The notes beneath the pieces are model-generated. The model was not told where the DNA came from and ran no database searches. It saw only the letters and a program-made list of their open reading frames with translations. DNA of 64,000 nt from Bimuria novae-zelandiae CBS 107.79 (lineage: Eukaryota > Ascomycota > Dothideomycetes > Pleosporales > Didymosphaeriaceae), in assembly GCA_010015655.1 (NCBI GenBank), contig ML976719.1:360369-424368 (forward strand), written 5' to 3'. The position numbers and the translations under genes were made by a program. Positions within the stretch are counted from its first letter, which is position 1. Every line of letters starts with the position of its first letter. Of the stretch, positions 24,756 through 35,661 are shown piece after piece.

Positions 24756-24928
24756 TGTCACGAGTCGTAGGTCGAGGGCCCTCGACGGCCCTAGTCCGCT
24801 CTAGACCGGCGCTATCCGGGCCTTCCGCCTATCTACTTCCCTCGCCGCAGCCCTTCTCTTCCCTCTCTAAGGGATCGCCTTAGTACTGTGGATAGACTGA
24901 GTCGCCCGTAGTCAGGGCGCTTTTTACA
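24756..24928 (+). repeat. right LTR of G2, 173 bp
   Basis: Differs from the left LTR at two positions by eye. The palindrome is at 24771-24786. It is followed by GAAGT, the second copy of the target duplication. Confidence 0.93.
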
Positions 24929-27252
24929 GAAGTACTATAGAACTAAAAAGCCCTTATAATTATAATAAGTGTAAAGTTATTTCTTAGATTTACTAAGTTT
25001 TATTAGTAATTTGTTAAGGACTTCTCTTGTATTATAAAGTCTATTAGTATCCTATAAAGTCCTTAGGTCCTATTTAAATAGTTTAGAGTGTAAAGTTGCC
25101 TTCTAAATTAAACAAGCGTTACTAGCTATCTTTACCCTCTATTAATTTAACCCTAAACTGCCTACTAGGGTAGAAACAGACGCATTAGATAAAGTAATTA
25201 TAAGAGTACTAACTTAGAAATATCTAGATAGAAAAGTTTAACTAGTGGCATTATATAGTTATGTCCTAACCAGATCTAAACTAAACTAGGAGATCTATAA
25301 TAAAGAATTATTTACTATTATTACTACCTTTATTAAGTAGCGCGTAGAACTCGCTTCTACCTAAACTATAATTTAAGTTTTTTTAGATTATTAATCTTTA
25401 GAATACTTTATAATTACTAAAGTTTATAATACTTATTAAGTTCGCTAGTACGAAATACTATCCATATTTAACTTCTAAATTAAATACACGCTAGGTAAAA
25501 GTAACGCTAGAGCTAATATTTTAAGTTAATAAAAATAAGATCTTGCGGACCTTAACGCTATTTAAAATAATAATTATAGCTAAGTATTCTTAATGCCCTA
25601 TTAACTTAACCCCTAAATTAACTCTAACCTAGCCTAGACTGATATTAAGAAGTCTAATACTAAAGTCGACGTATTCGCCTTATTAACTAATAAAGACATT
25701 ATAAGTCTAGATTCTTATTAACTTATTAAAGCCTTACTATAGGAAAACTGCTTCAGATTTATTATAGAACGCTAGTCCTTACCTAAAAAATATTAAATTT
25801 TAAATAGTCTTATTTTACATAATGATAGACTAAGCGTCCCATTCGAATATACTCTATATACCCGCCTTATCCAGGAAACCTATAATTAGAAGTTAACGGC
25901 TTATTTAGGTTATACAAAAACCTACCAGTTACTCTCTCGAAAGTACTACTAGAAGGAAATAGAAGTTACCTATAAGTAGTATATATAAAACTATATTCCC
26001 TGCTAACGTGCACACTTAAGGCAGACCCCTACTCTAGGGTTTTTATATCTATTACCTATTCCTAATAGGCCTATATAATATCTATGCGTCGACTTTAAAA
26101 ATCACTTAAAGATAAGGCTAGATATAATTAAATTATAGTAATTATTAATTATTTATTTAAATAAGTAGTATCTATTTCGTACTACAAGTTAATTAATGCC
26201 CGCGAAAAGGCTAACTTACTTATATAATAGGTATACTAATTTAGACAGACTCAAAAGTTTATTATCTCTAATTAAGGTCCTTAGTTTATTTCTATATTCT
26301 AGTTAGAGTTTTATTAAATTGTAAGTATTAAAGTGAAGCTATCTACCGCGTACTATAAAGAGATAGATAGCCAGACAGAAATTATAAACAAGTATATTAA
26401 CTAGAGGCTACGCCCCTTCGTATCCTACTACTAGGATAACTAGAGTTTACTTCTACCCCTGATTGATCGAGCGCAGGTTACCCTACCCTATTTAGCTATT
26501 AGTATGTTACCCTACTAGATCCTATATAGCTCTAAACCTTGTTAAAGTTAGGATTAGAATCCTACCTTATTTACTAAGCTCCAGGATTGTTTAAATGTTA
26601 AAGATACTTAATTACTAGGTAAATAAATATATGCCGCTTAGTAGCTAGTAAAGAAAAATATAAAATAATTATTAAACTAAATATAATCTATAATTAATTA
26701 ACACTATTACTTAGTTAACTAAGAAGTTAGTAATATAGTTTACTTAAATACTTATAATCTTGCGGTGTTAAGACCTAGCTAAAAACTATCTAATAAGTAA
26801 GAGGGCCCTTATAAAATAATAAAATAAGTTAATTACTTATATAGACTTAAACTTCCTTTTAGGTCTTAAATTTATAATATCTTTGCTCTAAAACTCCTCT
26901 ATAAAAATTCTTAAGACTTATTATTAGGATAAAAAGCTCTAAAACTGCTAGGTATCCTTATTAATAGAGTAAAAGAATAAGAAGTTAAGGAGATCTTAAG
27001 TAATACGTTATTTTAAAATACCTTTAAATATAGAGTTAAGTAGGTAAGATATAACTTAGATCTAGTATAGTACTTTATATTAAACTTTATAAGAGCCCCC
27101 TATAAGTTAAAATGATTTTATAATAAGTATCTAAATTATCCTAGACCTTTAAAAGTATTAAGTTAGTAGATTTACTTATGGGAACAAGAAACAGAGTAAT
27201 AAGCTTAAAAGTTTTAAATTCAAATAGTATAAGAATAAAAAAAAATCTAATT

Positions 27253-27600
27253 CTACTCCTTATTTAAATTAGAAGGCTTAGGTAAAGTATCCATAAGGGT
27301 AGCAAGTGCCTTCCCCTTCCCTTTACCCTTTCCCTTCCCCTAACCCCCCTCCGAAGCCGTCCTTATGGTGTCATGAAGATCATCCACTACCTCCTCTACA
27401 CGCCGTAGACAATCCTCCACCCGTATAGAAGCAAAATGCTGCGCAAGCAGCAATTCCATAGAAGTTAGCCTAGCCTTACCTGCCTAGGTAACCTGTATAA
27501 TTATGCTTAGGTCCTTCGCAGCCTTATTAAGCGTAAGTTAGAGGTTAGTAGCGTCCTCCTTACTAGCCCCCTCTTAATCCTATAAGGCCCTCCTAAAAGT
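27253..27600 (-). pseudogene. antisense accessory reading frame in G3, between pol and 3' LTR
   Basis: On the strand opposite to pol, a coding-like reading about 115 codons long ends at TAG 27255-27253. It includes LNKAAKDLSIIIQVT, then an AGKARLTSMELLLAQHF stretch, RVEDCLRRVEEVVDDLHDTI and a glycine/lysine run (GKGKGKGKGK). It looks helical and possibly coiled-coil. Interruptions are TAG/TAA codons at positions where Gln is plausible (RIP). The surrounding 320 bp are much more GC-rich than neighbouring G3 DNA. The product is not recognised; it is not a normal part of Ty3/Gypsy elements. Confidence 0.5.
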
Positions 27601-28590
27601 TTAAAATTTAGACTTTATAAAGTCGGGCACCTACCTAATCTATTATTAAAATAAACTAAAATTAAAATTACTTTATTTATAAAGTTGCACTTCTTATTTT
27701 AAGAGGTGTAATAACTATACTTTTTAGAAGATAGCTTAAGGAACTTATAGTTATGTATATTATTATAACTAAATGCACGCATATAGCGTAGATAAATAAT
27801 TTAGTATATTTTTAAAAGCGCTTTAGGAGGAGCGCAGATAAGTATTATAAACTAAAATAGCTATTAGTAGTATAAATACCTCTAAGATAGTCCTAAATAC
27901 TTATTAAAGTTAAATTATTATAGATTAACGAAGAAAGAACTAAGTTTTTAAAAATTTTTATTTTATACTTTACTAATTATAGCTTTATTTATTTATAAAA
28001 AAGAGTAACCCCTCACCTGCAAATACTTATAGAATTATATTATATAGATATATAACGTAATTACGTAGCTACTCTAAATATAGGCTTATTTAGATGGCTA
28101 CGCGCATAACTAGCGAAACAAAATAAATAAAAATTAACTAATTAGTAAAATTATAATTACTACTATAATATTACTAACTATATTAGTTACTAGAAATATC
28201 AAAAATGCGCAAAACAATTTATATATAGTATAAATAAAGGACTATCTATAAGTTATATAGGAGGGGGTAGTGTAATAGGAATAATTACTCGTTAATATAA
28301 CAACCCTTAGCTAGTTAAGACAGGATTTAAGATTATTTAAAAACTAATACTTATCTATATTAGACTAATTTTGGATCTATTAGACTAATAGAAAACTACG
28401 GATCTAATTTAAACCTATTTTAGATTTATTAAACTAACGGTTAATCTATAGCAGGTATATACTAGCTAGCTATTTAGAAAGAAGTATATTTAGAGGATTT
28501 TAGGGCCTTTATAATTTAAGACCCTTTCTCTACCCTTTCGTACCAGGTCTATAGGCACTTAATTTATTTAAGGCTACTTTCTTATATACG

Positions 28591-28799
28591 TGTCAGATTT
28601 TTCAGGTTATTAAGGATGGATGATAATTGTCTGTGTGTCACAGTATGGGGTCTGATTAAGAAGTGATCATGTTGATGGATTCGATGTTTTTTCTTCTGAA
28701 GCTAGTTAACGCCTCCTGTTTAAAGTTCCTGTCTGTGCGTCATGTGTAATAGCCCCTAACCTCTTCTAGCCTAGGTTCTCTACTACATATAATCTAACA
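28591..28799. repeat. left (3') LTR of C2, 209 bp
   Basis: Starts TGTCAGATTTTTCAGG and ends TATAATCTAACA. Confidence 0.93.
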
Positions 28800-28879
28800 C
28801 ACCCCTTTAGCTTAGAGTAATCCATTGATTCAAGCTGCACATGCTGAGGTTATATAAAGGAGAGGTCGTTAAATTAATC

Positions 28880-31800
28880 TTAAATCTCCTCCAGAGGTGC
28901 TTCACGTGCTACCTTTTGATCTCTTATCTCTACCAGTCCTAAATGGTCCAAAAAGGCTGGCCACTTGTTTACTGGGAGTGTCTTTGTAAGGCCATCTGCA
29001 ATTATATCTTCAGATCGTGTGTACTTCACATCGATTCTGCCGCCCATGACTTCCTGTCGGAGCCAGTGATTGTGGATATCCACATGCCGTAACTTGGTTT
29101 ATAGCTTAAAAACTTCCTAGGTTATTAGTCTAATGGTCTGCTAGTTGTCGCATTCAATCGTAATTATTAGGCTAGGTAATTAAACCCTCAGCTCTTTAAT
29201 TAAGCGAGACGTAAAGATAGCTTCTTTAGCCACTTATAAAAGTGCCAGGAGTTCGGCTTCTATAGTTAATGTTGTAACAGTCTCCTGTTTGCTAGCTCTC
29301 CACGTAATAAGTCTATTAAATAGTTTAATAGCATATCCTTGTGAGCTCTTGCGGTCTAGTGTATTATCGGCGAATAAGGCGTTACTAGCTACTTGCAAGG
29401 AATTACCTCCACCAACTTAGAGCGTTATCCACTTCGTGTCGTTGAGATATAACAAGACTCGGTCGGTAGCATAATGGTGCTCTAGTCCTAGATTCGCGAG
29501 GAATCTGGCTAGTTAAGAGGTTATAAAGGCGATATCTAGTCGCGTGCTAATAGCTGCATATAATAGTAATCTAATCTTGCGTTAATACTTGTTAATTTCT
29601 AAGGGTGAAGCTAGTCCTTCTCTTGGCTTAAGCTCCCCTATTACTATTAGAGTATCGTGCTAGATTGTTCGGTCGTCGATCAGGCGGCTGATTTTGTCGC
29701 AGTATAAAGCCTAGGAGAGTTAAATAAGTTGTTTCTAATAATCTCTAATCACTTTAATCCCTAGGAACTATTATAGGCTTTCTCTACCTATTATTAAGTA
29801 CTTCTTCTTAAGTTGCTCTACGGCTTGCTACGCTTCGTAGGTTTTAGATTTTTAGTACGCAAGGATAATGTCGTCCACGTAAAAGAAAATAATAATCCTA
29901 TCCTTAATTATACAGTAGCGCTTATAGGGTACACTCTAGAACCTAAGTTAAGTAAGCGTCGCTGTGAATTCCTTCTGCTAGAGTAATAGAGAGATTCTCA
30001 GTCCATACAAGGCTTTTTAAACTTTCAAGATAGTGCTAGGTTTTCTATACCATTATAGCATTCGCATATATACTTCTCTGTCTAGTAATGCGTGCACAAA
30101 TGCGTTAGTAACGTCGTATTATATTAGTTTAAGATCATATTTAGCCATAATAGCCATAAGTAGTTAAAAGAAACATCCTGCTAGTGTCGCTGCGTAGGTG
30201 TCCTAGGAGGTAATATTACGTTGTTAGTCTCCTCTAACTACTAGTCGTGCTTTGCACTTAATAAATTGGTAGTGTTTATTAAACTTGTACACATACACCC
30301 ACATACAATCTAGGATCTGTTGTCCCGTTGCCTTTACGGTCTTGTATAGTACTTCCACCTATGACTTTATAATTTTGTAACTGTCCAGGTGCAATCGTTG
30401 TGCTTCCTTAAATAATTCTCCCATCAGGTGTTTATCGAGGTTTGTTTTAAATGTGGGCGAAGGTAGCAATTGCGATTAGTGAATTTTAATACCTTTTGCA
30501 AGTAGTCTCTTTATTCTTACTTTATTAATTAGATCTTCTTTGTACTTGCCCACGTTCCCGGCTTTAGTTCCTGCCATAAAGGCTGCCGCCCAGGGAACTG
30601 TCTTCGATAATTAAATTTCAGGAATGCTTAATACTTCCCCAGTTATTAACTGCGCTAGTAAGGCTACAGGCGGTAGTGTTATTAGCGGAGTTAAGTAGTG
30701 ATCCCTAATCTTCCGTCCTTAGTAGTAGCCTAGTAGATCCAGCTCTTCGTTATCGTTTGTATTATAGTTAACGGTTTCGTCTTCGTAAAACGATTTAATT
30801 TCTAGTTAGTGTATAGGTGGCGGTAGCTCGATCGTCTTAATGTACGTCGCTATCTCGTCCAGTGTGCTATGCATAAGATTGTCTATAAGATCCTCAGTTT
30901 TGCCGTTAAAGATTATATTCTTATTAAAAATCACGTCCCGCGTGCTGATGACTTTTGCGAGTGAGGGAACCCAGATCCGATAAATGTTAGATAATCGGTA
31001 TCCTACCAGATATCCAATCCATGCCTTCGGATCTAGTCTCTGTAGTCGAGACTTTCCTCTATGTGTATCATCCGTCATTGCAAACGCTTTGCAACCATAG
31101 GCTTTTAAGTAAGCTAGATTTAGTTTCTTAAATAATGCAATTAATCTATTTACTAATAATACACGTGTGAAGAATAGCTCGTATGGCGTCTTCCAGTTAT
31201 TCGAGTAGTTCGGCGTTCAATTGTATAGGTATACTCCGGCTCGTGTAATTTCTGGCCAGAGCTCCCATAGAAGGTTCGCGTCTAGGCGCATCGCGCGCGA
31301 TTTCTCCTTGTTCACACCCCCTAAGCGTTCAGCGCCCCCGTTCTAAGCTTATGTATCTGGTGCTAAAGGCTTAACAACTATGCCTTGCCCTCGCAACTAG
31401 CGTTTAACTTCGGGCTTAACTATTGTAATCTTATTATCTAATTTAATAATTTTCGGAGTAATATTATATTAGTTTTTAAGGAATTAGAAGAAGTTCGTCA
31501 GTGCGTTAATAATTAACTTAGCCATTCGGTTATTAGTAAAGTAGAAATCCTATTAGAACTTCGAGTACTTGTCCGTAATAAGCATCTAGCTCTTCTCCTT
31601 ATTAAATGTCTGCGGTTTATATAAATAGAAATTAATAGCGAGCCTCTCTCTAGGTCCCTACTTATTAATCCTTAGTGCGTGGCTAATTTGCCTCCACATC
31701 TTTACTCGTCCACATAAGTTATACTCTACTATTATAATTCCCTTAACGCGCACCCCCTTAGATTATTACACTAAGTATTTAATTATCGCAGGTCCTGGAT

Positions 31801-33610
31801 GACTAAGCCTCTTGTGCCAGAGTAGGGCTAACACTTTCTAACTTCGTCTCTGCGTTCGAGAGTTATAGGTATGTGTGTAATAAGCTGAGTGGTGCATGGG
31901 CTGGTGTTCCAGTACCTATTACCCATAGATCTCTTAAAGTTCTCCGATGGTTGTTCCATTCAGTCTCTTGAGGGCGGTGGGTTCCGATTTGGTATCCCAC
32001 CAGAATCCTTGCTATCTCAACACTCGGAAGGAGACAAGATTACATAACAGGTCTAGACAAATAGCCACATCGTGCAGTACTAATCTTTCAGCTCCCTATT
32101 CGTGTTATAGATTTATAACAAGTGATCCATACCCCTTAATCCATATTTATATATTGCCTGCCCACACAAAATCTCCTTGTGCCGGCGGTCAGTAATCGTA
32201 TATCCGATCGGGATCGTTCGTGATGTGGCAGGTTAAGCCAGAATCGAGGATGAATAAACGTCGCAGTAAATAATCAATTCGACTTGTTCCAAAAGACGCG
32301 GCAAATACTGCTTATATAGTAAATATCTATCTGCCATTTAGTCACTGTTCAGTAATCTCTAGAGTTAGAGTATAAGAGTTCTTTATAGGTGGAGTTCTAG
32401 TTCTAGGCCTGCTTTAACCTCTTAAAAGTCCTTAGAACTCTAGATCGTACTCTCGCTTCAGCGCGATAAGTTCCTCGATCTTTTTATTTAGCTACCACCA
32501 TTCTGGGGCTTTCGCTAGATTCATATAGAAGCAGTCTCTTATAGAGTGCTATATGCCACATGCATAGCATTTCTACCCTTCTGCTTTAATAGATTTTAGG
32601 CGCCCACCTGCTTTAACAGGGGTTAAAAGGTCCAGCGGGGAGTCTTGCTCAACTATCTACTAGCCTGTACGTTAATATCGAGGTCTACCCCGTTTTCTAA
32701 ATAATAACGTTTTAGCACTATAGGCGTCCCCACTTTGTGTGCTCCAGGCGGGTTTGCCACTTTCACCAAGCTCTAATAAGTCACCCGTTACGAAGGCAGA
32801 TCTCTGCTTTATTCGCGATATCAGGTGATTTAGCATTATATGTTCTTAGAAACGCTTCATCATTTCTTTCCTAGTCATGCCTAGTGTGAACCGTCCGTTG
32901 TCCTAAAAGGTCGTTAACCAAGTAAGAGCAACTTTATTTACAGCGTTTAAGAAGTCTTTTGCTACAGCGTTGAACTATATTAATTCTAAGACTTTATACG
33001 TCTCCGCTTCAGTAGCTGCTTAATCGTATTCTGCTAGCCATGTATCCCATGTATTCGCGGTTCGTAGTAGCTTTAGGGAGGAGTAATATTAGTCGCGTGC
33101 GCGTTCTTGTTCAAATAGCGTATTAACGCCAACCGTAGCTTTAAGGTTAATAATCTACTATCTAAGTAGTTAATCGGGTAGGCAGCACGTCCTTTAGAGA
33201 TGCTAGTTAACTATTAATTATATAAAGATAATAATTTACTAGAGGCTTAACTACTCCTTCTTAAATGCGTGTCGATTGTTCTTAAATTCTTCGAGCAACG
33301 TCTTATAGTACTTAAGGTCTTCTTTAAAAGCTTTAATACCTAACGTGGATAGTTTAGAAATGCGCGTTGGCGTTGTAATGCTAGCGACTAGAGTGTAGTC
33401 AGCTAGTTTTAGAGCTTGTAGGATTACTGGCTCAGGTTTTGGCGCAGTCGTTGATTTTAGATCTAGTAGATTCCAGATACGATAGAGTACGCATCTTAAC
33501 TAGATTTGTGTAACCCACGCCGTGTAGTCAGTGTAGTCGCGCAGCGTGATCATCGTTGCGTCGCGTAGGTGTGGCGTCGTCATGTTAGTAGTCGAGGCAG
33601 TGAGACTCTT
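28880..33610 (-). pseudogene. C2 gag-pol remnant (Ty1/Copia)
   Basis: Read on the minus strand. Gag starts near 33600 with MTTPHLRDATMITLRDYTDY just inside the 5' LTR. Gag and protease extend to about 31800. The integrase C-terminus lies at 31078-30806, with LDPKAWIGYLVGYRLSNIYR and KVISTRDVIFN. Reverse transcriptase lies at about 30450-29700. The RNase H tail at 29083-28880 has VKYTRSEDIIADGLTKTLP. Three stretches of 60-90 codons are still open, but TAG/TAA codons break the polyprotein in between. Copia polyproteins act in cytoplasmic virus-like particles and in nuclear integration. Confidence 0.88.
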
Positions 33611-33613
33611 AAT

Positions 33614-33822
33614 TATTAGATTTTTTAGGTTATTAAGGATAGATAATAATTGTCTGTGTGTCATAGTATGGGGTCTGATCAAGAAGTGATCATGTTAATG
33701 GATTCGATGTTTTTTCTTCTAAAGCTGGTTGACGCCTCCTGTTTAAAGTTCCTGTCTATGCGTCATGTGCAATAGCCCCTGACCTCTTCTAGCCTAGGTT
33801 CTCTACTACATATAATCTGACA
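33614..33822. repeat. right (5') LTR of C2, 209 bp
   Basis: Starts TATTAGATTTTTTAGG, a RIPed form of the left LTR start, and ends AATCTGACA. Confidence 0.93.
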
Positions 33823-34270
33823 ATACGCAATCCTATATGCCTCTACTAGAAGATACGCTAATATTAATCCTTTAAGTAACCTGCGCCGATACAGCTTATA
33901 AGTAAGGAGATTAGTAAAATTAAGTGTTAGATTTAAAAAAAAATAGTAAAAAGTATTATTAACTAAGCTTAAGCATATAGGATAGGTAGTAAACTTTTTT
34001 TTAATTATTTTAAAAAATATTAAAGTATAAATTATAATAAGCCTATAAGTGAGTAAGCCTTTACTAGTTAGGCGGTGTAATCCTATAGCTACTTATTTTC
34101 TTATTTACTTTGTTTTTAAAACTCTATATAAACTAGTTGCCTAGACTAATTACCTAGTATACTAGGAATCTAAGCTAGACGCTTTTTAAGCTTTACGCGC
34201 AAGTTCACTACCTTTTATACTTTAACTTATTACTTAACTTTTCTTACTACGCTTTAAGAACTAAGAAATA

Positions 34271-34405
34271 TATTATAAACGCTTACTAGCTCCTAGCTAG
34301 AACATTATTATATAAGCTAAGATTAAGCTAGGTATCTTAGTAGAACTTTTACTCCTTAATAGACTTTATTTACGAGCTCCTTGATCGTTGTGACTATGCG
34401 CCACA
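34271..34405 (+). repeat. right LTR of element X, 135 bp
   Basis: Starts TATTATAAACGC (RIPed TGTTACAGAAGC) and ends ATGCGCCACA. It is followed by CTTAT, matching the left flank of X. Confidence 0.82.
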
Positions 34406-35529
34406 CTTATTATTATCTTTAATATTACTCTACATCTTTAAAACTTAAAGATTACCTGCTAAACTATTAAGCTTTTAGGAATTAGATTAGACTTATTAAA
34501 TATATTTTTTATAGGCAGTGATATAGTCCTTTAGCGTAACTATTTATCTATTAGTATTCTTATTCTTAAATAGCTTAATTAGCTTAGGCGTAGCGTATTT
34601 AAGGTTAATACCCTTAATAACTGTTAAAAAGTCTTTTTATACGCGTATATTTTTAATGTTAAGTAAATTAATTTTAGCGCACTAATTAGTAAATTTAATT
34701 TATAATTATAGCTAGTCTTTAAGGTTACATAACTTTAGCAGAGTATACAAGTACTTATAGTTATTAATTAAGTTACATTAGTAGACTACTATTAATAGCG
34801 TAAGATACTTTTTAAAAGAGATAAGCTATGCGTGCGGCGTGTCCTTATTATATAGTAAGTAAATATAGCGTTTAGTAATTATTTTATTAATATCTATATT
34901 TATGTTTCAAAGTGCCTGCTTTTACTTAAGATAGTAAGTAAATTACTTTTTATATTAGTTATACGCAAATTAATAGCGTTAAAATTTAGTATTATTAAGA
35001 TTCTTATTAGAGTATATTATACTAAGTACTTAAGTAACTTTGTATTAGTGTGCTATAGGCTCGATAGGCTTTATTAGTAAAGGCAGGTTAGCTATAGCGA
35101 CATTAGGATTATAATACTGCTATAGATCGTGCTGCTACGTGGCATTCTTACTGTCAGATGGTATGATAAGTAGATGTTGATGCAACTTGATAGTATTTCT
35201 TGTTTTCTTTTTTTTGTATCCTCCACTGTGTTCAGTTGGTTTCGGATATTTTGCTAGTGTGCCAAGCCAAGTGGTCCCTGCTCGATTGTACAGATCTGAC
35301 CTCACCGCAGCTTATTCTATCTGACACTTACGAAGAAAGATCTATGTCTGCTAGTCCTTAGGCTTATTAAGGACTACTATAACACGCGTTATTATAGAAT
35401 TAGATTCTATTATTATTATAAAATTATATAGCTATTATATAAGTTATATGTAGTAGGTATTACAGGATTATTATAAATAATTATAAGTAATAAGTAGTAG
35501 CCTTAGCAGGTGCAAACCAGGCTTATAAC
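34406..35529 (-). pseudogene. C1 gag region remnant
   Basis: RIP-saturated DNA between element X and the 5' LTR of C1, where gag should lie on the minus strand. No domain is readable. A solo LTR (35152-35326) sits in it. Confidence 0.5.
35152..35326. mobile_element. solo LTR (family S3), 175 bp
   Basis: Starts TGTCAGATGG, ends ATCTGACA, and is flanked by a perfect CTTAC duplication (35147-35151 and 35327-35331). It is un-RIPed against a RIPed background. The termini resemble those of C2 but the body does not. Confidence 0.92.
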
Positions 35530-35661
35530 TATAACGTTAAAAAAGAGTATTAAGGTAATTGTTGTTAATTAAGTAACTACTCTATAGAGCTATATACTGT
35601 GGATCACGTGCACGGGCCGCACGTATGCGGGTGGCCCAAGCTTCCATACTGAACCGTCGCA
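35530..35661. repeat. right (5') LTR of C1, 132 bp
   Basis: Aligns without gaps to 6550-6681. Eight RIP-type differences lie in its first ~57 bp. The last ~75 bp are identical except one position. It is followed by TAAAA and then the receptor gene. Confidence 0.9.

Larger units (their letters stand above)
17744..24928 (+). mobile_element. chromodomain Gypsy element G2 nested in G3
   Basis: 7185 bp with 173-bp LTRs. The flanks are GAAGC (17739-17743) and GAAGT (24929-24933), a duplication with one C-to-T change. The body has gag, protease, RT, RNase H, integrase and chromodomain in order on the plus strand, then about 1.6 kb without sense pol coding before the right LTR. The two LTRs differ at only two of 173 positions while the coding body is full of RIP stops. 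Confidence 0.93.
14930..27180 (+). pseudogene. G3 gag-pol remnant (Ty3/Gypsy), split by G2
   Basis: Gag begins near 14934 with MARQEAYSET. Reverse transcriptase is readable at about 17100-17740, with the [11 protein letters not shown] block near 17550 (normally YxDD; Asp to Asn fits G-to-A RIP) and LGYILTNTGIEVD just before the G2 insertion. RNase H resumes after 24933, with RVETDALDK near 25170 and IYNKELFTI near 25292. Integrase follows at about 25840-26700, with the CVDFKNHLK stretch near 26085. Many TAG/TAA codons interrupt every domain, so it is inactive. Confidence 0.85.
28591..33822 (-). mobile_element. Copia element C2 nested in the right LTR of G3
   Basis: 5232 bp, 209-bp LTRs with TGTCAGATT/AATCTGACA termini, and a perfect ATACG duplication (28586-28590 and 33823-33827). 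The polypurine tract on the minus strand (AAGCTAAAGGGGTG) adjoins the left LTR, so the left LTR is the 3' end. It is less RIPed than its hosts, consistent with being among the last arrivals. Confidence 0.95.
14269..33893 (+). mobile_element. Gypsy element G3 nested in X
   Basis: 386-bp LTRs and a perfect GCTTA duplication (14264-14268 and 33894-33898) define the insertion. The right LTR is cut in two by Copia C2. A purine run GGAGGGGGTAG immediately before the right LTR (28260-28270) is the polypurine tract, so the element is on the plus strand. Gag, RT, RNase H and integrase relics follow in Ty3/Gypsy order. Gypsy G2 is inserted in the RT-RNase H interval at 17744. Without insertions G3 is about 7.2 kb. 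Confidence 0.92.
28271..33893 (+). repeat. right (3') LTR of G3, split by Copia C2
   Basis: The LTR occupies 28271-28590 and 33828-33893 (386 bp together). It starts TGTAATAGGAAT and ends GCCGATACA. The ATACG duplication of C2 marks the break. Confidence 0.88.
13500..34080 (+). pseudogene. gag-like gene of element X, split by Gypsy G3
   Basis: Coding relic in two pieces (about 13500-14263 and 33899-34080). Comparison with X2 gives a legible protein: WLSEWNRAHANA, a leucine-rich stretch, LGAVATLSLEGYARWLAQLG, and a tail with CNR...NKPISKKISKIK. The W-x2-EWxxAxxxA motif followed by a Cys/His patch resembles gag of fungal Copia elements. No enzymatic domain is present. Numerous TAG/TAA codons and the insertion at 14269 make this copy inactive. 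Confidence 0.7.
13118..34405 (+). mobile_element. element X: gag-only Copia-like LTR element nested in C1
   Basis: LTRs at 13118-13301 and 34271-34405 and a perfect CTTAT duplication (13113-13117 and 34406-34410) define it. Without the Gypsy G3 nest inside, X is only about 1.66 kb with about 1.3 kb of internal DNA. That space holds one gag-like reading frame and no room for protease, integrase or reverse transcriptase. A second, longer-readable copy (X2) lies at 62750-63478 on the minus strand. It probably depends on proteins of an autonomous Copia relative (inference). Confidence 0.85.
6550..35661 (-). mobile_element. Copia LTR retrotransposon C1 (outer layer of the nest)
   Basis: 132-bp LTRs at both ends and a perfect TAAAA duplication (6545-6549 and 35662-35666) define one insertion. 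A pyrimidine run CACCCCCTT next to the left LTR is the polypurine tract read on the minus strand, so the left LTR is the 3' LTR. Minus-strand coding remnants agree: the gag side is at the right, an integrase C-terminus near 11290-11420, and an RNase H tail (KLTKALLKAKY) near 6840-6880. Excluding later insertions, C1 is about 5.5 kb, normal for Copia. It hosts two solo LTRs, a pogo element and gag-only element X. Confidence 0.92.

Noticed and set aside
6550..35661. A giant Starship-like cargo element
   Set aside because: No tyrosine recombinase or cargo genes are seen; the span is explained by nested LTR and DNA elements with their own duplications.
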